DNA of 6,086 nucleotides from Thermoleophilia bacterium UBA5186 (GCA_002413095.1 DHWI01000055.1:4323-10408), one strand, 5' to 3'; numbered from the stretch's first letter, positions 1 to 5,989 are shown. Notes: generated by a model not told the origin, from the letters alone. Made by a program: numbers and translations.

Positions 1-683
1 CCGCCCTCGAGGAGCACGAGCTCGCGCATCTTCGCGAGGTGCTTGGACGGGTCGCCGTAGGGCGCGAGGCCCATGACCTTGCCCTCGTCGCCGTACTTCG
101 GGAAGCCGAGCCACTGGGTCACCGCGGTGTAGAAGATCCCGAGCGAGTGCGGGAAGAGAACACGGTCGAGGATCTCGATCTTGTTCCCGTGTCCCTCGGC
201 GAGCATGGTCGAGGCGAAGTCGCCGAACCCGTCGACGGAGAGGATCGCCGCGTCGTCGAAGGGCGAGACGAAGAACGCGCTCGCGGCATGCGCGAGGTGG
301 TGCTCGACGTTGTGGGTCTGCGCGCGGAGCGCATCCGGCTCGACCCCGAGCGCCTGCGCGAGATACGTCTTCACGTCGCGCACCTTGGCCGCGTTCTCGA
401 GCCGAGCCTTCAGATAGCGGCCGCTCGCGCCGTGCCGGATCGTGCGCAGGAGCTTGCGGCCGATGTTCGCCTTCGGGTCGCGGGAGACCGCGATGTGGTC
501 GAGATCGTTGGGCTTGAGACCCGCGTCTGCGAGGCACCATGCGGCGGCCAGATCCGGGAAGCCGGCGCAGTGCTTGACGCGGTTGAAGCGCTCCTCCTCC
601 GCCGCCGCGACGAGTGTCCCGTCGATGAGGAGTGCCGCCGCCGCGTCGCCGTGAAAGGCGTTGAGGCCGAGGATTGCGGTCAC
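1..683 (-). CDS. Carbamoyltransferase, NodU/CmcH/TobZ family (N-terminal part, 5' complete, 3' end beyond the window)
   Basis: The minus strand reads 227 complete codons from a GTG at 683-681 to the left edge. Family members transfer a carbamoyl group from carbamoyl phosphate, through a carbamoyl-adenylate, to a hydroxyl on a sugar or antibiotic in the cytoplasm. Visible signatures are the N-terminal ILGLNAFHGDAAAALL (residues 4-19), AAEEERFNRVKH (27-38), the Kae1-like metal-binding stretch EHHLAHAASAFF (127-138, with H128 and H132 as the HxxxH pair), the phosphate-loop-like VDGFGD (150-155), and KYGDEGKVMGLAPYG (196-210). Members are usually well over 500 residues, so more than half, including the C-terminal carbamoyltransferase domain, lies outside. 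The GTG start is chosen because homologues begin just before ILGLNAFHGD; there is no clear Shine-Dalgarno. It is divergent from the glycosyltransferase at 776. The substrate is unknown; a glycan sugar is inferred from context. The family call is firm. Confidence 0.93.
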   Translation of the reverse strand, partial: MTAILGLNAFHGDAAAALLIDGTLVAAAEEERFNRVKHCAGFPDLAAAWCLADAGLKPNDLDHIAVSRDPKANIGRKLLRTIRHGASGRYLKARLENAAKVRDVKTYLAQALGVEPDALRAQTHNVEHHLAHAASAFFVSPFDDAAILSVDGFGDFASTMLAEGHGNKIEILDRVLFPHSLGIFYTAVTQWLGFPKYGDEGKVMGLAPYGDPSKHLAKMRELVLLEG

Positions 684-775
684 GTAGGGATGATTCTGCC
701 AGCGCGCGGTTGGGGAACTGTTAGGACTCCGCACCGTCCGGCTCGGCCGTCCCGTCTGCGCCTAAACTCGCCGGA
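684..775. promoter_or_regulatory. Divergent intergenic region with candidate promoters for both flanking genes
   Basis: These 92 bases separate the carbamoyltransferase (leftward) from the glycosyltransferase (rightward). Rightward, TAAACT at 763-768 matches the -10 consensus at 4 of 6 positions and lies 7 bases before the ATG, the spacing of a leaderless transcript. Leftward, the minus strand carries TGG followed by CAGAAT (-10-like, 698-693), an extended -10 arrangement 9 bases before the GTG. I see no convincing -35 hexamer for either. A GGAAC at 714-718 with CGTC at 735-738 (16-base spacer) also resembles an ECF-sigma promoter pointing right. All are by-eye matches. Confidence 0.4.
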
Positions 776-1573
776 ATGACTCGCGCGCGAATCGTGGGCA
801 TCGTGCTCGTGCAGAACGACGACGTCTTCGTCGAACGCGCCGTCCGCAACGTTGCCGACTTCTGTGACGAGCTGATTCTCGTCGACCACCGGTCGAGCGA
901 CGGGACACCGGAGATCCTCGCGCGACTGGCCGACGAGCTTCCCCACGCCGAGGCGCACTCGGTGCGGGACCCGCGGGGCTCGCACGACCTGATCGCGCCG
1001 CTCGTGGGACAGGCCGTTTGGGTGTTCGGCGTCGACGGCGACGAGCTCTACGACCCGCGAGGCCTACCAGAGATGCGCGAGCGGATCCTCAGCGGGGAGT
1101 TCGACCGCTGGTTTGGCCTCAAGGGCAACGTCCTGCACTGCGACCAGCTCGACCTCGAGGCGGGCGTGGCGTGCGGGTGGCTCGCACCCCCGGCGCGCAG
1201 CATTACGAAGCTCTTCAACTTCGCAGCGCTCGATTCGTGGGGCGGCGAGGTGCCCGAGCGCCTGCACGGCGGAACACCGGTGTTCCGCGACTCGTATCAC
1301 TGGGAGAGCACGTGGATGCTCCGCGACCGATACGAGTGGCACGAGTCGCCGTTCAGATGCCTGCACACGTGCTTTCTGCCGAGGAGCAGCGCGCAACCGA
1401 ATCAAATTGCCCGGTTGAACCCTCCCGATCGTCTCAAGCAGGGGATGACCAGCCGTGTCGCCGCGCGGCTCCTGACTCTCGCCGGCCGCCCGCCGAAGTC
1501 GAGCTGGAAGCTGAGCCGATACCGGCAAGGTCCGCGTGTCTGCGTCGACGCCGAAGGTTTCCTCCCCGGCTGA
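776..1573 (+). CDS. Glycosyltransferase, family 2-like (GT-A fold)
   Basis: A 265-residue protein with the layout of a GT-A glycosyltransferase, which transfers a sugar from a nucleotide-sugar donor in the cytoplasm. The N-terminal strand RIVGIVLVQNDD (5-16) leads to LILVDHRSSDGT (33-44), the usual nucleotide-binding segment, and VFGVDGDELYDP (83-94) supplies the DxD-type metal/nucleotide site (D87-G-D89). The later part, rich in Trp and His (YHWESTW, YEWHESPF), has no membrane segment and probably forms the acceptor side. No signal peptide is present. The ATG at 776 is favoured by the -10-like TAAACT 7 bases upstream; no Shine-Dalgarno is evident. A perfect 20-base palindrome lies inside the gene at 1269-1288. 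Its TGA directly abuts the stop codon of the convergent glycosyltransferase. Family-level call is good; donor and acceptor are unknown. Confidence 0.85.
   Translation: MTRARIVGIVLVQNDDVFVERAVRNVADFCDELILVDHRSSDGTPEILARLADELPHAEAHSVRDPRGSHDLIAPLVGQAVWVFGVDGDELYDPRGLPEMRERILSGEFDRWFGLKGNVLHCDQLDLEAGVACGWLAPPARSITKLFNFAALDSWGGEVPERLHGGTPVFRDSYHWESTWMLRDRYEWHESPFRCLHTCFLPRSSAQPNQIARLNPPDRLKQGMTSRVAARLLTLAGRPPKSSWKLSRYRQGPRVCVDAEGFLPG
1269..1288. repeat. Perfect 20-base palindrome inside the glycosyltransferase gene
   Basis: Left half GCGGAACACC is followed immediately by its exact reverse complement GGTGTTCCGC. It spans codons for Gly-Gly-Thr-Pro-Val-Phe-Arg and uses GGA and ACA, third-base-A codons that are uncommon in these genes. 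It could bind a dimeric protein or form a cruciform or hairpin without a loop, or be chance. The GAAC-N6-GTTC core has the wrong spacing for the GAAC-N4-GTTC LexA box. Confidence 0.6.
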
Positions 1574-2518
1574 TCAGGACCGCGGCGACCTCGACGGCAG
1601 GAACAGGCCGGCCAGCCACCGGGAGGTGCGAAGCGACATCGCCGGCGAGAGCGCGAGGGACCGAAGAACGAGTCGACGGGCCTTCCCCGGCTGTCCGGCC
1701 TGGGCGAGCATCCATGCGGCACGGCGCAGATACGCCGCCTTGCGAGCCCGCGCGTGCCTGCTCAGCCCTCCGAACGACGCGCGTTCGAAGGGGTAGTCCG
1801 CGAAACGCATGTACTCGGCGATCTTGGCCTTATCGATGCGTCCCGATTTCGAGTCGCGGTGCACGCGATAGGTGGCGAGCGGCTCGGGGATCCGCACGGC
1901 CGGCATGAGCTCCGAGACCTTGAGGAAGAAGACCGTGTCGAAGAGGTAGTCCAGCGACACGTCGAACGGGCCTGCAGCCGCCCACGCTGCACGCGTGAAC
2001 AGCGAGCTCGGCTGGAAGAGCGGCAGCGACCCACCGCGCCGCAGCAGCTCGCGATCCCATTCGCGGGAGACGGCCGAGCCGGTCTGCTTCGACTCGTCGT
2101 CCGTCCAGAGAGCGTCGCCGTAGACGAGCCCCGCTTCGGACCGCACGGCCAGCGCGTCGACCATTCGAGCCACCGCGCCGGGCAAGAGCGTGTCGTCCGA
2201 GCAGAGCCAGCCGAGCACGTCGCCGCGGGCGCGCGCGAAACCCTTGTTCAACGCATCGGCTTGGCCGCGGTCGGGCTCGCTCGTCCACCAGTCGAGCCGA
2301 TCCGAGTACCGGCGGATCACCTCGACGCTTCCATCCGTGGAGCCGCCGTCCAGGACGAGATACTCGATCGGCTCGTAGTCCTGCGCGAGGACCGAGCAGA
2401 TCGCTTCCTCGAGGAACTCGCGCTGGTTGTACGACGGCGTCACGATCGTGACCAGTGGTCGAGCCACCTCCGCAGCGTAAGCCACCTCGTGCTTTCCGAC
2501 CGTGCCGCCGAGGATCAT
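1574..2518 (-). CDS. Glycosyltransferase, family 2 (GT-A fold)
   Basis: A 314-residue canonical family 2 enzyme: TIVTPSYNQREFLEEAICSV (24-43), the nucleotide-binding VLDGGSTDGS (55-64), EPDRGQADALNKGF (81-94), and LCSDD (105-109) as the DxD-type metal site, followed by the acceptor-side QPSSLFTRAAW (169-179), GPFDVSLDYLFD (183-194) and LATYRVHRDSKS (214-225). The C-terminal third is Arg/Leu-rich and probably helical. It resembles cytoplasmic enzymes of exopolysaccharide or glycolipid assembly. The start is uncertain: I chose ATG 2518 because AGAGGG sits 5 bases upstream, but the conserved fold starts only near residue 20, so GTG at 2467 (297 residues) or 2485 is possible. It is the last gene of the leftward run, 68 bases after the preceding gene, and its TGA abuts the stop of the convergent gene. 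Donor and acceptor are unknown. Confidence 0.9.
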   Translation of the reverse strand: MILGGTVGKHEVAYAAEVARPLVTIVTPSYNQREFLEEAICSVLAQDYEPIEYLVLDGGSTDGSVEVIRRYSDRLDWWTSEPDRGQADALNKGFARARGDVLGWLCSDDTLLPGAVARMVDALAVRSEAGLVYGDALWTDDESKQTGSAVSREWDRELLRRGGSLPLFQPSSLFTRAAWAAAGPFDVSLDYLFDTVFFLKVSELMPAVRIPEPLATYRVHRDSKSGRIDKAKIAEYMRFADYPFERASFGGLSRHARARKAAYLRRAAWMLAQAGQPGKARRLVLRSLALSPAMSLRTSRWLAGLFLPSRSPRS

Positions 2519-2608
2519 CGGAGCCCTCTGGTGCGCGACGACGACCTCTTCGTCGGCTTCCCGCCGCCGAGGAAGTACAAGGATCTCTACCGGGTAGGCG
2601 ACCTCGTG
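2477..2608. repeat. Imperfect direct repeats (HEVAY-type) around the glycosyltransferase start
   Basis: On the plus strand, bases 2477-2491 and 2594-2608 match at 13 of 15 positions, 117 bases apart. In the minus-strand frame of the 1574-2518 gene both read His-Glu-Val-Ala-Tyr. Within the first copy, the minus strand also holds GAGGTGGCT twice with an 18-base period (around 2462-2488). This may be a small local duplication near the gene start. Low complexity in GC-rich DNA is an alternative. Confidence 0.4.
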
Positions 2609-2662
2609 ATCGTCGACGTGTGCGACATGCTCGGTGTGGCGGCGATGGCAGACAGTGCGTAG
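2489..2662 (+). other. Unexplained plus-strand codon-like stretch (up to 57 codons)
   Basis: Between two minus-strand genes, and overlapping the last 76 bases of the upstream one, the plus strand reads open from GTG 2489 to TAG 2660-2662. The last 43 codons (from GTG 2531) have third positions that are nearly all G or C, like real genes here, and the peptide (for example LFVGFPPPRKYKDLYRVGDL) looks protein-like. I recognise no family. No ribosome binding site is obvious. It may be a gene remnant, a small gene, or the antisense shadow of degraded coding sequence on the minus strand, since both frames share the wobble position. Confidence 0.2.
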
Positions 2663-3621
2663 GCGGCGACTCGGCCGGGGGCGGCGTGCGCGTCGAAGTA
2701 CGCCGCCGCCGCTCGCCGCAGTTCCTGCTGCTCGCCGGGAGCCGCGAGGAGCCGCTCGATCGTCGCCGGCACCTTGTCGTACTCGCGCTCGGGCGCCGGC
2801 TCGGTATCGGCGGGCCGGGCGATCCCGCAGTCGGCGACGTGGACGCCGGCCTCGACCGGCACCGGCCAGCGGGGCGGCGGCAGCGCGTCGAAGACGATGC
2901 ACGCGCCCAGCGCGAGCAGGTCGATCGTGCGCCACGACCAGCACAGATGCTTGCCGGCGCGCATGGGCACGAGCCGAGCGCGCGCGAGCCGGCGCCAGAG
3001 CTCTCGGGGCCGCACGGGGGCGCGGGTAACCGCAACCCCTTTCGAGCGCAACCGGTCCATGTTCTCCAGGGTCTCCTCCTCCGGAAAGCCCTCGGGAAAA
3101 ACCGCGAGCAGGTCCTTCGTGCAGTCGAGCTCGGCCAGACGCTCGAAGACGCGGAGTGAGTGCTCGCGACCGCCCCACACGTTGGAGACGTACGCGACGT
3201 CGACCTCCTTGGGCGCATCGCGCAGGCTCCGGAGGTGCGCGATCTTCCGCCGGTCGAGCAGGCCGTTGCCGTTCACGATCGACCGCACCTTGGGCCCGTG
3301 GTCGTCGGCCGGCCACAGGTTCGGCTTGAAGTAGACGTCGCTCCAGGCCAGGGCATCGGGATCGCGGATCTCCCGCCCGTCGTGGGCGTCGATCGCGAAC
3401 CGGGTGCCATCGAGCTCGTACCGCCCCACGTGACCTTCGACGCCGCCCCGGTTGAGCCGGTACGCGAGGCTGATCTTGGCCGTCACCCCGGGGGCGAGCC
3501 GCGCGGGAAACGGAGCGCCTTCGATTCGCACGTCGGCCGTCTCCTCGAAGCCGAGGAGGTAGTACTTCTGGTACGCCAGCGTCCGGTTGACGTTCGGCGG
3601 CGCGAGATAGGTCACCTTCAC
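2587..3621 (-). CDS. Glycosyltransferase-like protein of unclear family (probable GT-B C-terminal half)
   Basis: A 344-residue soluble protein starting at GTG 3621, which overlaps the stop of the upstream glycosyltransferase by four bases (GTGA). The N-terminal KVTYLAPPN (2-10) looks like a first Rossmann strand. A central KEVDVAYVSNVWGGREHS (138-155) begins what appears to be a second Rossmann-like domain, and LVPMRAGKHLCWSWRTIDLL then ALGACIVFD (217-245) resembles the donor-binding region of family 1, CgeB-like or exostosin-like glycosyltransferases, where a conserved helix follows a pocket residue. I do not see the EX7E motif of family 4. There is no signal peptide or membrane segment. The last 20 residues (after about 324, Ser/Thr/Arg-rich) look unlike the rest, so the original C-terminus may have been lost or replaced. 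A sugar-transfer role is inferred from motif resemblance and operon position; substrate is unknown. Confidence 0.6.
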   Translation of the reverse strand: MKVTYLAPPNVNRTLAYQKYYLLGFEETADVRIEGAPFPARLAPGVTAKISLAYRLNRGGVEGHVGRYELDGTRFAIDAHDGREIRDPDALAWSDVYFKPNLWPADDHGPKVRSIVNGNGLLDRRKIAHLRSLRDAPKEVDVAYVSNVWGGREHSLRVFERLAELDCTKDLLAVFPEGFPEEETLENMDRLRSKGVAVTRAPVRPRELWRRLARARLVPMRAGKHLCWSWRTIDLLALGACIVFDALPPPRWPVPVEAGVHVADCGIARPADTEPAPEREYDKVPATIERLLAAPGEQQELRRAAAAYFDAHAAPGRVAAYALSAIAATPSMSHTSTITRSPTR

Positions 3622-4625
3622 GCGAGCGCCTCGCGGTAGGCGGCGATGGTCGCGTCGGTGACCGTCTTCCACGAGAGGAGCCGCCGTACGCGGTCGCGGC
3701 CTGCGAGGCCCAGTCGGCCGCGCAGCTCGGCGTCGGAGAGTAGGCGCTCGAGCGCGGCCCGCAAGGCGGCCGGGTCCCGCGGCGGGACGAGGAGCCCGGT
3801 CTGGCCGTCTACCACAAGGTCCAGCAGGCCCCCAACCGCGCCCGCGACCACGGCCCGTCCGTGCGCCATCGCCTCGGCGCACACGACGCCGAACCCCTCG
3901 CGGTGCGAGGGGCACGCGACGACCGACGCGCGTGCGTACAGCCCGAGCAGCTCGTCGTGAGGCACGAACCCGAGTGCGCCTGGCACCTCGTCGCGCAGCG
4001 GCCCGTCGCCCGCAACGACCAGGTTCATCCCAGCCGCCGCCTCGACGAGCTCCCGGATCCCCTTCTCCGCAGAGAGCCGGCCGGCGTAGAGCACCTCGGG
4101 CGGGTCGGCGGGCTCGGCGACGTCGCTCGGAACGTCGATGCCGCTCGGGATCACGCGCACCTCGCGCGCCCCGAGCTCGGCCGCCTCGTGGGCGAGCGCT
4201 TTCGACGCCGCGATCACGAGCCGGGCTCGCCGGAGGATCGGACGCGCCACCGCGGGTAGTCGGCGGGCGAGCTCGATGTCGGTCCCCCACACCTGCAGGA
4301 CATACGGCTTGCGGAGCCCCATCGCAACGCCCCCGACGGGCAGCCAGTGCGCGTGGATCAGATCCGCATCCGCGGCAGCCCGACGGGCCGCGCGGCGAAA
4401 GCCCGCGAGCATCAGCGGCGAGAGGAAGGCCCGCCACGGCTCGCGGCGCAGATTGCCGAGAATCCCCGAGCCGTAGGCGATCCCGTAGTGCCGGAAGTCG
4501 ATCGGGGACACGACCTCGACCTCGATCTGCCGCCGCCGAAGGTGCTCCACGGCGTCGGCGACGAACCTTCCCGCGGCGTCGCCGTCGTCCCGTGGATACG
4601 ACGTCGTGAGGACGACGACCTTCAT
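3618..4625 (-). CDS. Glycosyltransferase, family 4-like (GT-B fold)
   Basis: A 335-residue retaining GT-B glycosyltransferase by motif. The N-terminal domain opens with VVVLTTSYPRDDGDAAGRFV (3-22), a typical start that includes the acceptor/donor Gly-rich loop, and continues to LIHAHW (89-94) and VLQVWGTDIE (109-118). The C-terminal donor domain has VLYAGRLSAEKGIRELVEA (178-196), VVAGDGPLRDEV (203-214) and the diagnostic EX7E in HREGFGVVCAEAMAHG (241-256, E243 and E251), followed by GGLLDLVVDGQTGLLVPPRD (265-284). Length is slightly short of the usual 350-400. ATG 4625 overlaps the methyltransferase stop as ATGA, and its own stop overlaps the next gene as GTGA, so translation is probably coupled throughout. 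It would act in the cytoplasm or at the inner membrane face on a nucleotide-sugar donor. Family call is firm; substrate is unknown. Confidence 0.93.
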   Translation of the reverse strand: MKVVVLTTSYPRDDGDAAGRFVADAVEHLRRRQIEVEVVSPIDFRHYGIAYGSGILGNLRREPWRAFLSPLMLAGFRRAARRAAADADLIHAHWLPVGGVAMGLRKPYVLQVWGTDIELARRLPAVARPILRRARLVIAASKALAHEAAELGAREVRVIPSGIDVPSDVAEPADPPEVLYAGRLSAEKGIRELVEAAAGMNLVVAGDGPLRDEVPGALGFVPHDELLGLYARASVVACPSHREGFGVVCAEAMAHGRAVVAGAVGGLLDLVVDGQTGLLVPPRDPAALRAALERLLSDAELRGRLGLAGRDRVRRLLSWKTVTDATIAAYREALA

Positions 4626-5371
4626 CCGGGGCGGACGACCGGCAGCAGCAGCTCGTAGCCGAGCCGGTCGAGCATGGGCACGGCCGGCTGCGGAACCGAC
4701 AGCCCTTTCCGCCCGAGCTTGAACAGCGCCTGGTTCACCCCGTGATTCACGACCGAGGCCGCGAAGCTGCCGTACACGGGCTCGAGCGGCTCGCCCCCGG
4801 CAGCGCGAGCGAGCGTGGCGAGCTCCCTCGCCGAGAACGGAACCTCCGTCCCGAGCGGCCAGCTGCCGCGCGCCTTCAGCACCCCCATCCAGAGCCGGTA
4901 GGCGGGGGCGAAGCGGTTCGGCACGCCGATCATCGCGATCCCACCCGGCCGCAGCACCTCGAGGTGCGAGCCGACGACCCGACGCCGTCGCTCCGCGAGG
5001 AAGTGCTCGCAGAGGCCGAAGGACATCGAGACGTCGAAGCGCTCGCGGACCTCCGCCGGCAGGTCGAAGACGTCCCCTTCGACGAGCTCGACGGCGAGGC
5101 CGTGAGCGCCAAAGAGCTCCTCCGCCTGCGAGAGCACGAGCGTCGAGACGTCGAGCAGCGTCACGCGTGCTCCCCGCCGCGCGTACAGGAATGCGTTCAG
5201 GCCCCGGCCGGCGCCGAGCTCGACGACCTGAAGCCTCGCGAACGAGCCGAAGCGCTCGAGCACGAGCCGCTCCTGCGCGCGCCACCGCGGTGTCCGCTCC
5301 TCCGCGTCCGGAGCCGCCGGGTCCAGCGGCTCGACGCGCCACTGTGCATCCCAGTCCGTCGGCCGCTCCAC
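4622..5371 (-). CDS. SAM-dependent methyltransferase (class I, Methyltransf_11/25-like)
   Basis: A 249-residue class I methyltransferase. Motif I is VVELGAGRGLNAF (49-61), followed by the acidic end of the second strand LLD (72-74), VEGDVFDLP (97-105) as motif II, FDVSMSFGLCEHF (112-124) as the strand-4 region, and the LEVLRPGG then VPN segment (137-152). The family transfers a methyl group from S-adenosylmethionine; in this setting a sugar or glycan intermediate is the likely acceptor, but that is inference. The N-terminal ERPTDWDAQWR is reminiscent of small-molecule methyltransferases that begin with a WD..W segment. I chose GTG 5371 because it directly precedes this segment and has a -10-like TAGATT 7 bases upstream; the open frame continues upstream only as antisense of the divergent gene. 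It is first in the leftward run and overlaps the next gene by ATGA. Confidence 0.9.
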   Translation of the reverse strand: MERPTDWDAQWRVEPLDPAAPDAEERTPRWRAQERLVLERFGSFARLQVVELGAGRGLNAFLYARRGARVTLLDVSTLVLSQAEELFGAHGLAVELVEGDVFDLPAEVRERFDVSMSFGLCEHFLAERRRRVVGSHLEVLRPGGIAMIGVPNRFAPAYRLWMGVLKARGSWPLGTEVPFSARELATLARAAGGEPLEPVYGSFAASVVNHGVNQALFKLGRKGLSVPQPAVPMLDRLGYELLLPVVRPG

Positions 5372-5407
5372 AGGGCCCAATCTAGTCTCGCGGCGTATCG
5401 TGCCGAC
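5372..5407. promoter_or_regulatory. Compact 36-base divergent promoter region
   Basis: Leftward, TAGATT (minus strand, 5384-5379) lies 7 bases before the GTG of the methyltransferase, and TCGGCA (5406-5401) sits 16 bases further up as a -35 matching TTGACA at 4 of 6. Rightward, TATCGT (5396-5401) lies 6 bases before GTG 5408, with no good -35. Both spacings would place the transcript start at or beside the start codon, so both messages would be leaderless. Leftward and rightward elements overlap, so the two promoters may compete. By-eye matches only. Confidence 0.45.
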
Positions 5408-5989
5408 GTGGCGACCTTCACGATCATCCTGGGCACGGCGGGGAGGGAGACGGTCAGCCGGACGATCGCGAGCATCACCCCGCAGCTCCAGCCGGGCGAC
5501 GAGCTCTTCATCCTCCGCGACGACTCGGGGGACGCAGGCGACACCCCGCGCAACCAGACGATGAACCGCGCGGCAGGCACGCACCTCCTCTTCATGGACG
5601 ACGACGACGAGTACACGAGCGACGCCCTCGCGACGATCCGGCGCTTCGCCGACGAGAACCCCGGGCGCATAGGGATCTTCCGTATGAAGCACCCGACTGG
5701 GCCGATGCACTGGCGCGACCCGCAACTGCGGCACGCGAACGTCAGCACGCAGTTGTTCTGCGTCCCGAACGTGCCCGGGAAGCTGGCCGAGTGGAAGCAC
5801 GTCGGCCGCCGCCACGGCGACTTTCGGTTCATCTCGTTCACGTCCGCGTACATGGGCCAGGAGCCGATCTTCGTGGACGCCGTCACGGTGCTTGCGCGGC
5901 CGGTGCACAACCCGCTGAAGCTCGGGTGGATGAAGGTCAGGTACCGCGCACGGCTCGGCACTCGGGTGCGGAGGCTGCGGGGAGCGTGA
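5408..5989 (+). CDS. Short family 2-like glycosyltransferase (GT-A)
   Basis: A 193-residue protein. FTIILGTAGRETVSRTIASI (4-23) gives the first Rossmann-like strand and helix, LFILRDDSGDAGD (33-45) replaces the usual nucleotide-binding D-x-S-x-D-G-T segment, and PRNQTMNRAAGTHLLFMDDDDE (47-68) contains the helix and DxD-type acidic cluster typical of family 2. Most family 2 enzymes are 230-350 residues, so the acceptor-side C-terminal region is reduced; the basic tail (RARLGTRVRRLRG) could touch membrane phospholipid. GTG 5408 is chosen from the clear domain start and the -10-like TATCGT 6 bases before it. The stop overlaps the following gene's GTG (GTGA), so the two are probably co-translated. 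Glycosyltransferase membership is likely; activity and substrate are uncertain. Confidence 0.7.
   Translation: MATFTIILGTAGRETVSRTIASITPQLQPGDELFILRDDSGDAGDTPRNQTMNRAAGTHLLFMDDDDEYTSDALATIRRFADENPGRIGIFRMKHPTGPMHWRDPQLRHANVSTQLFCVPNVPGKLAEWKHVGRRHGDFRFISFTSAYMGQEPIFVDAVTVLARPVHNPLKLGWMKVRYRARLGTRVRRLRGA

Noticed and set aside
39..779. Plus-strand 246-codon open frame
   Set aside because: It is antisense to the clearly recognisable carbamoyltransferase; its Arg/Val/Glu-rich peptide is the usual shadow in GC-rich DNA.
1271..1286. LexA/SOS box at the palindrome
   Set aside because: The half-sites GAAC and GTTC are separated by six bases, not the four of the known Gram-positive LexA box.
1018..1908. 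Plus-strand 296-codon open frame
   Set aside because: Arg/Pro/Ala-rich peptide in another frame of the 776-1573 gene and running antisense into the next; no domain.
1754..2662. Plus-strand 302-codon open frame as a whole gene
   Set aside because: Most is antisense to the family 2 glycosyltransferase with its motifs intact; only the last part (2489-2662) is kept as an open question.
1830..3218. Minus-strand 462-codon open frame
   Set aside because: Low-complexity Arg/Ser/Pro-rich frame-shifted reading of two real genes.
2519..3316. Long N-terminal extension of the glycosyltransferase ending at 1574
   Set aside because: The extension is an out-of-frame reading of the upstream glycosyltransferase-like gene, and a good ribosome binding site precedes ATG 2518.
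3622..5342. N-terminal extensions of the 2587-3621 and 3618-4625 genes into upstream genes
   Set aside because: They read through the neighbouring genes in the wrong frame; conserved N-terminal motifs and 4-base overlaps define the real starts.
4742..5407. N-terminal extension of the short plus-strand glycosyltransferase
   Set aside because: Antisense to the methyltransferase; the Rossmann-like start follows GTG 5408 directly.
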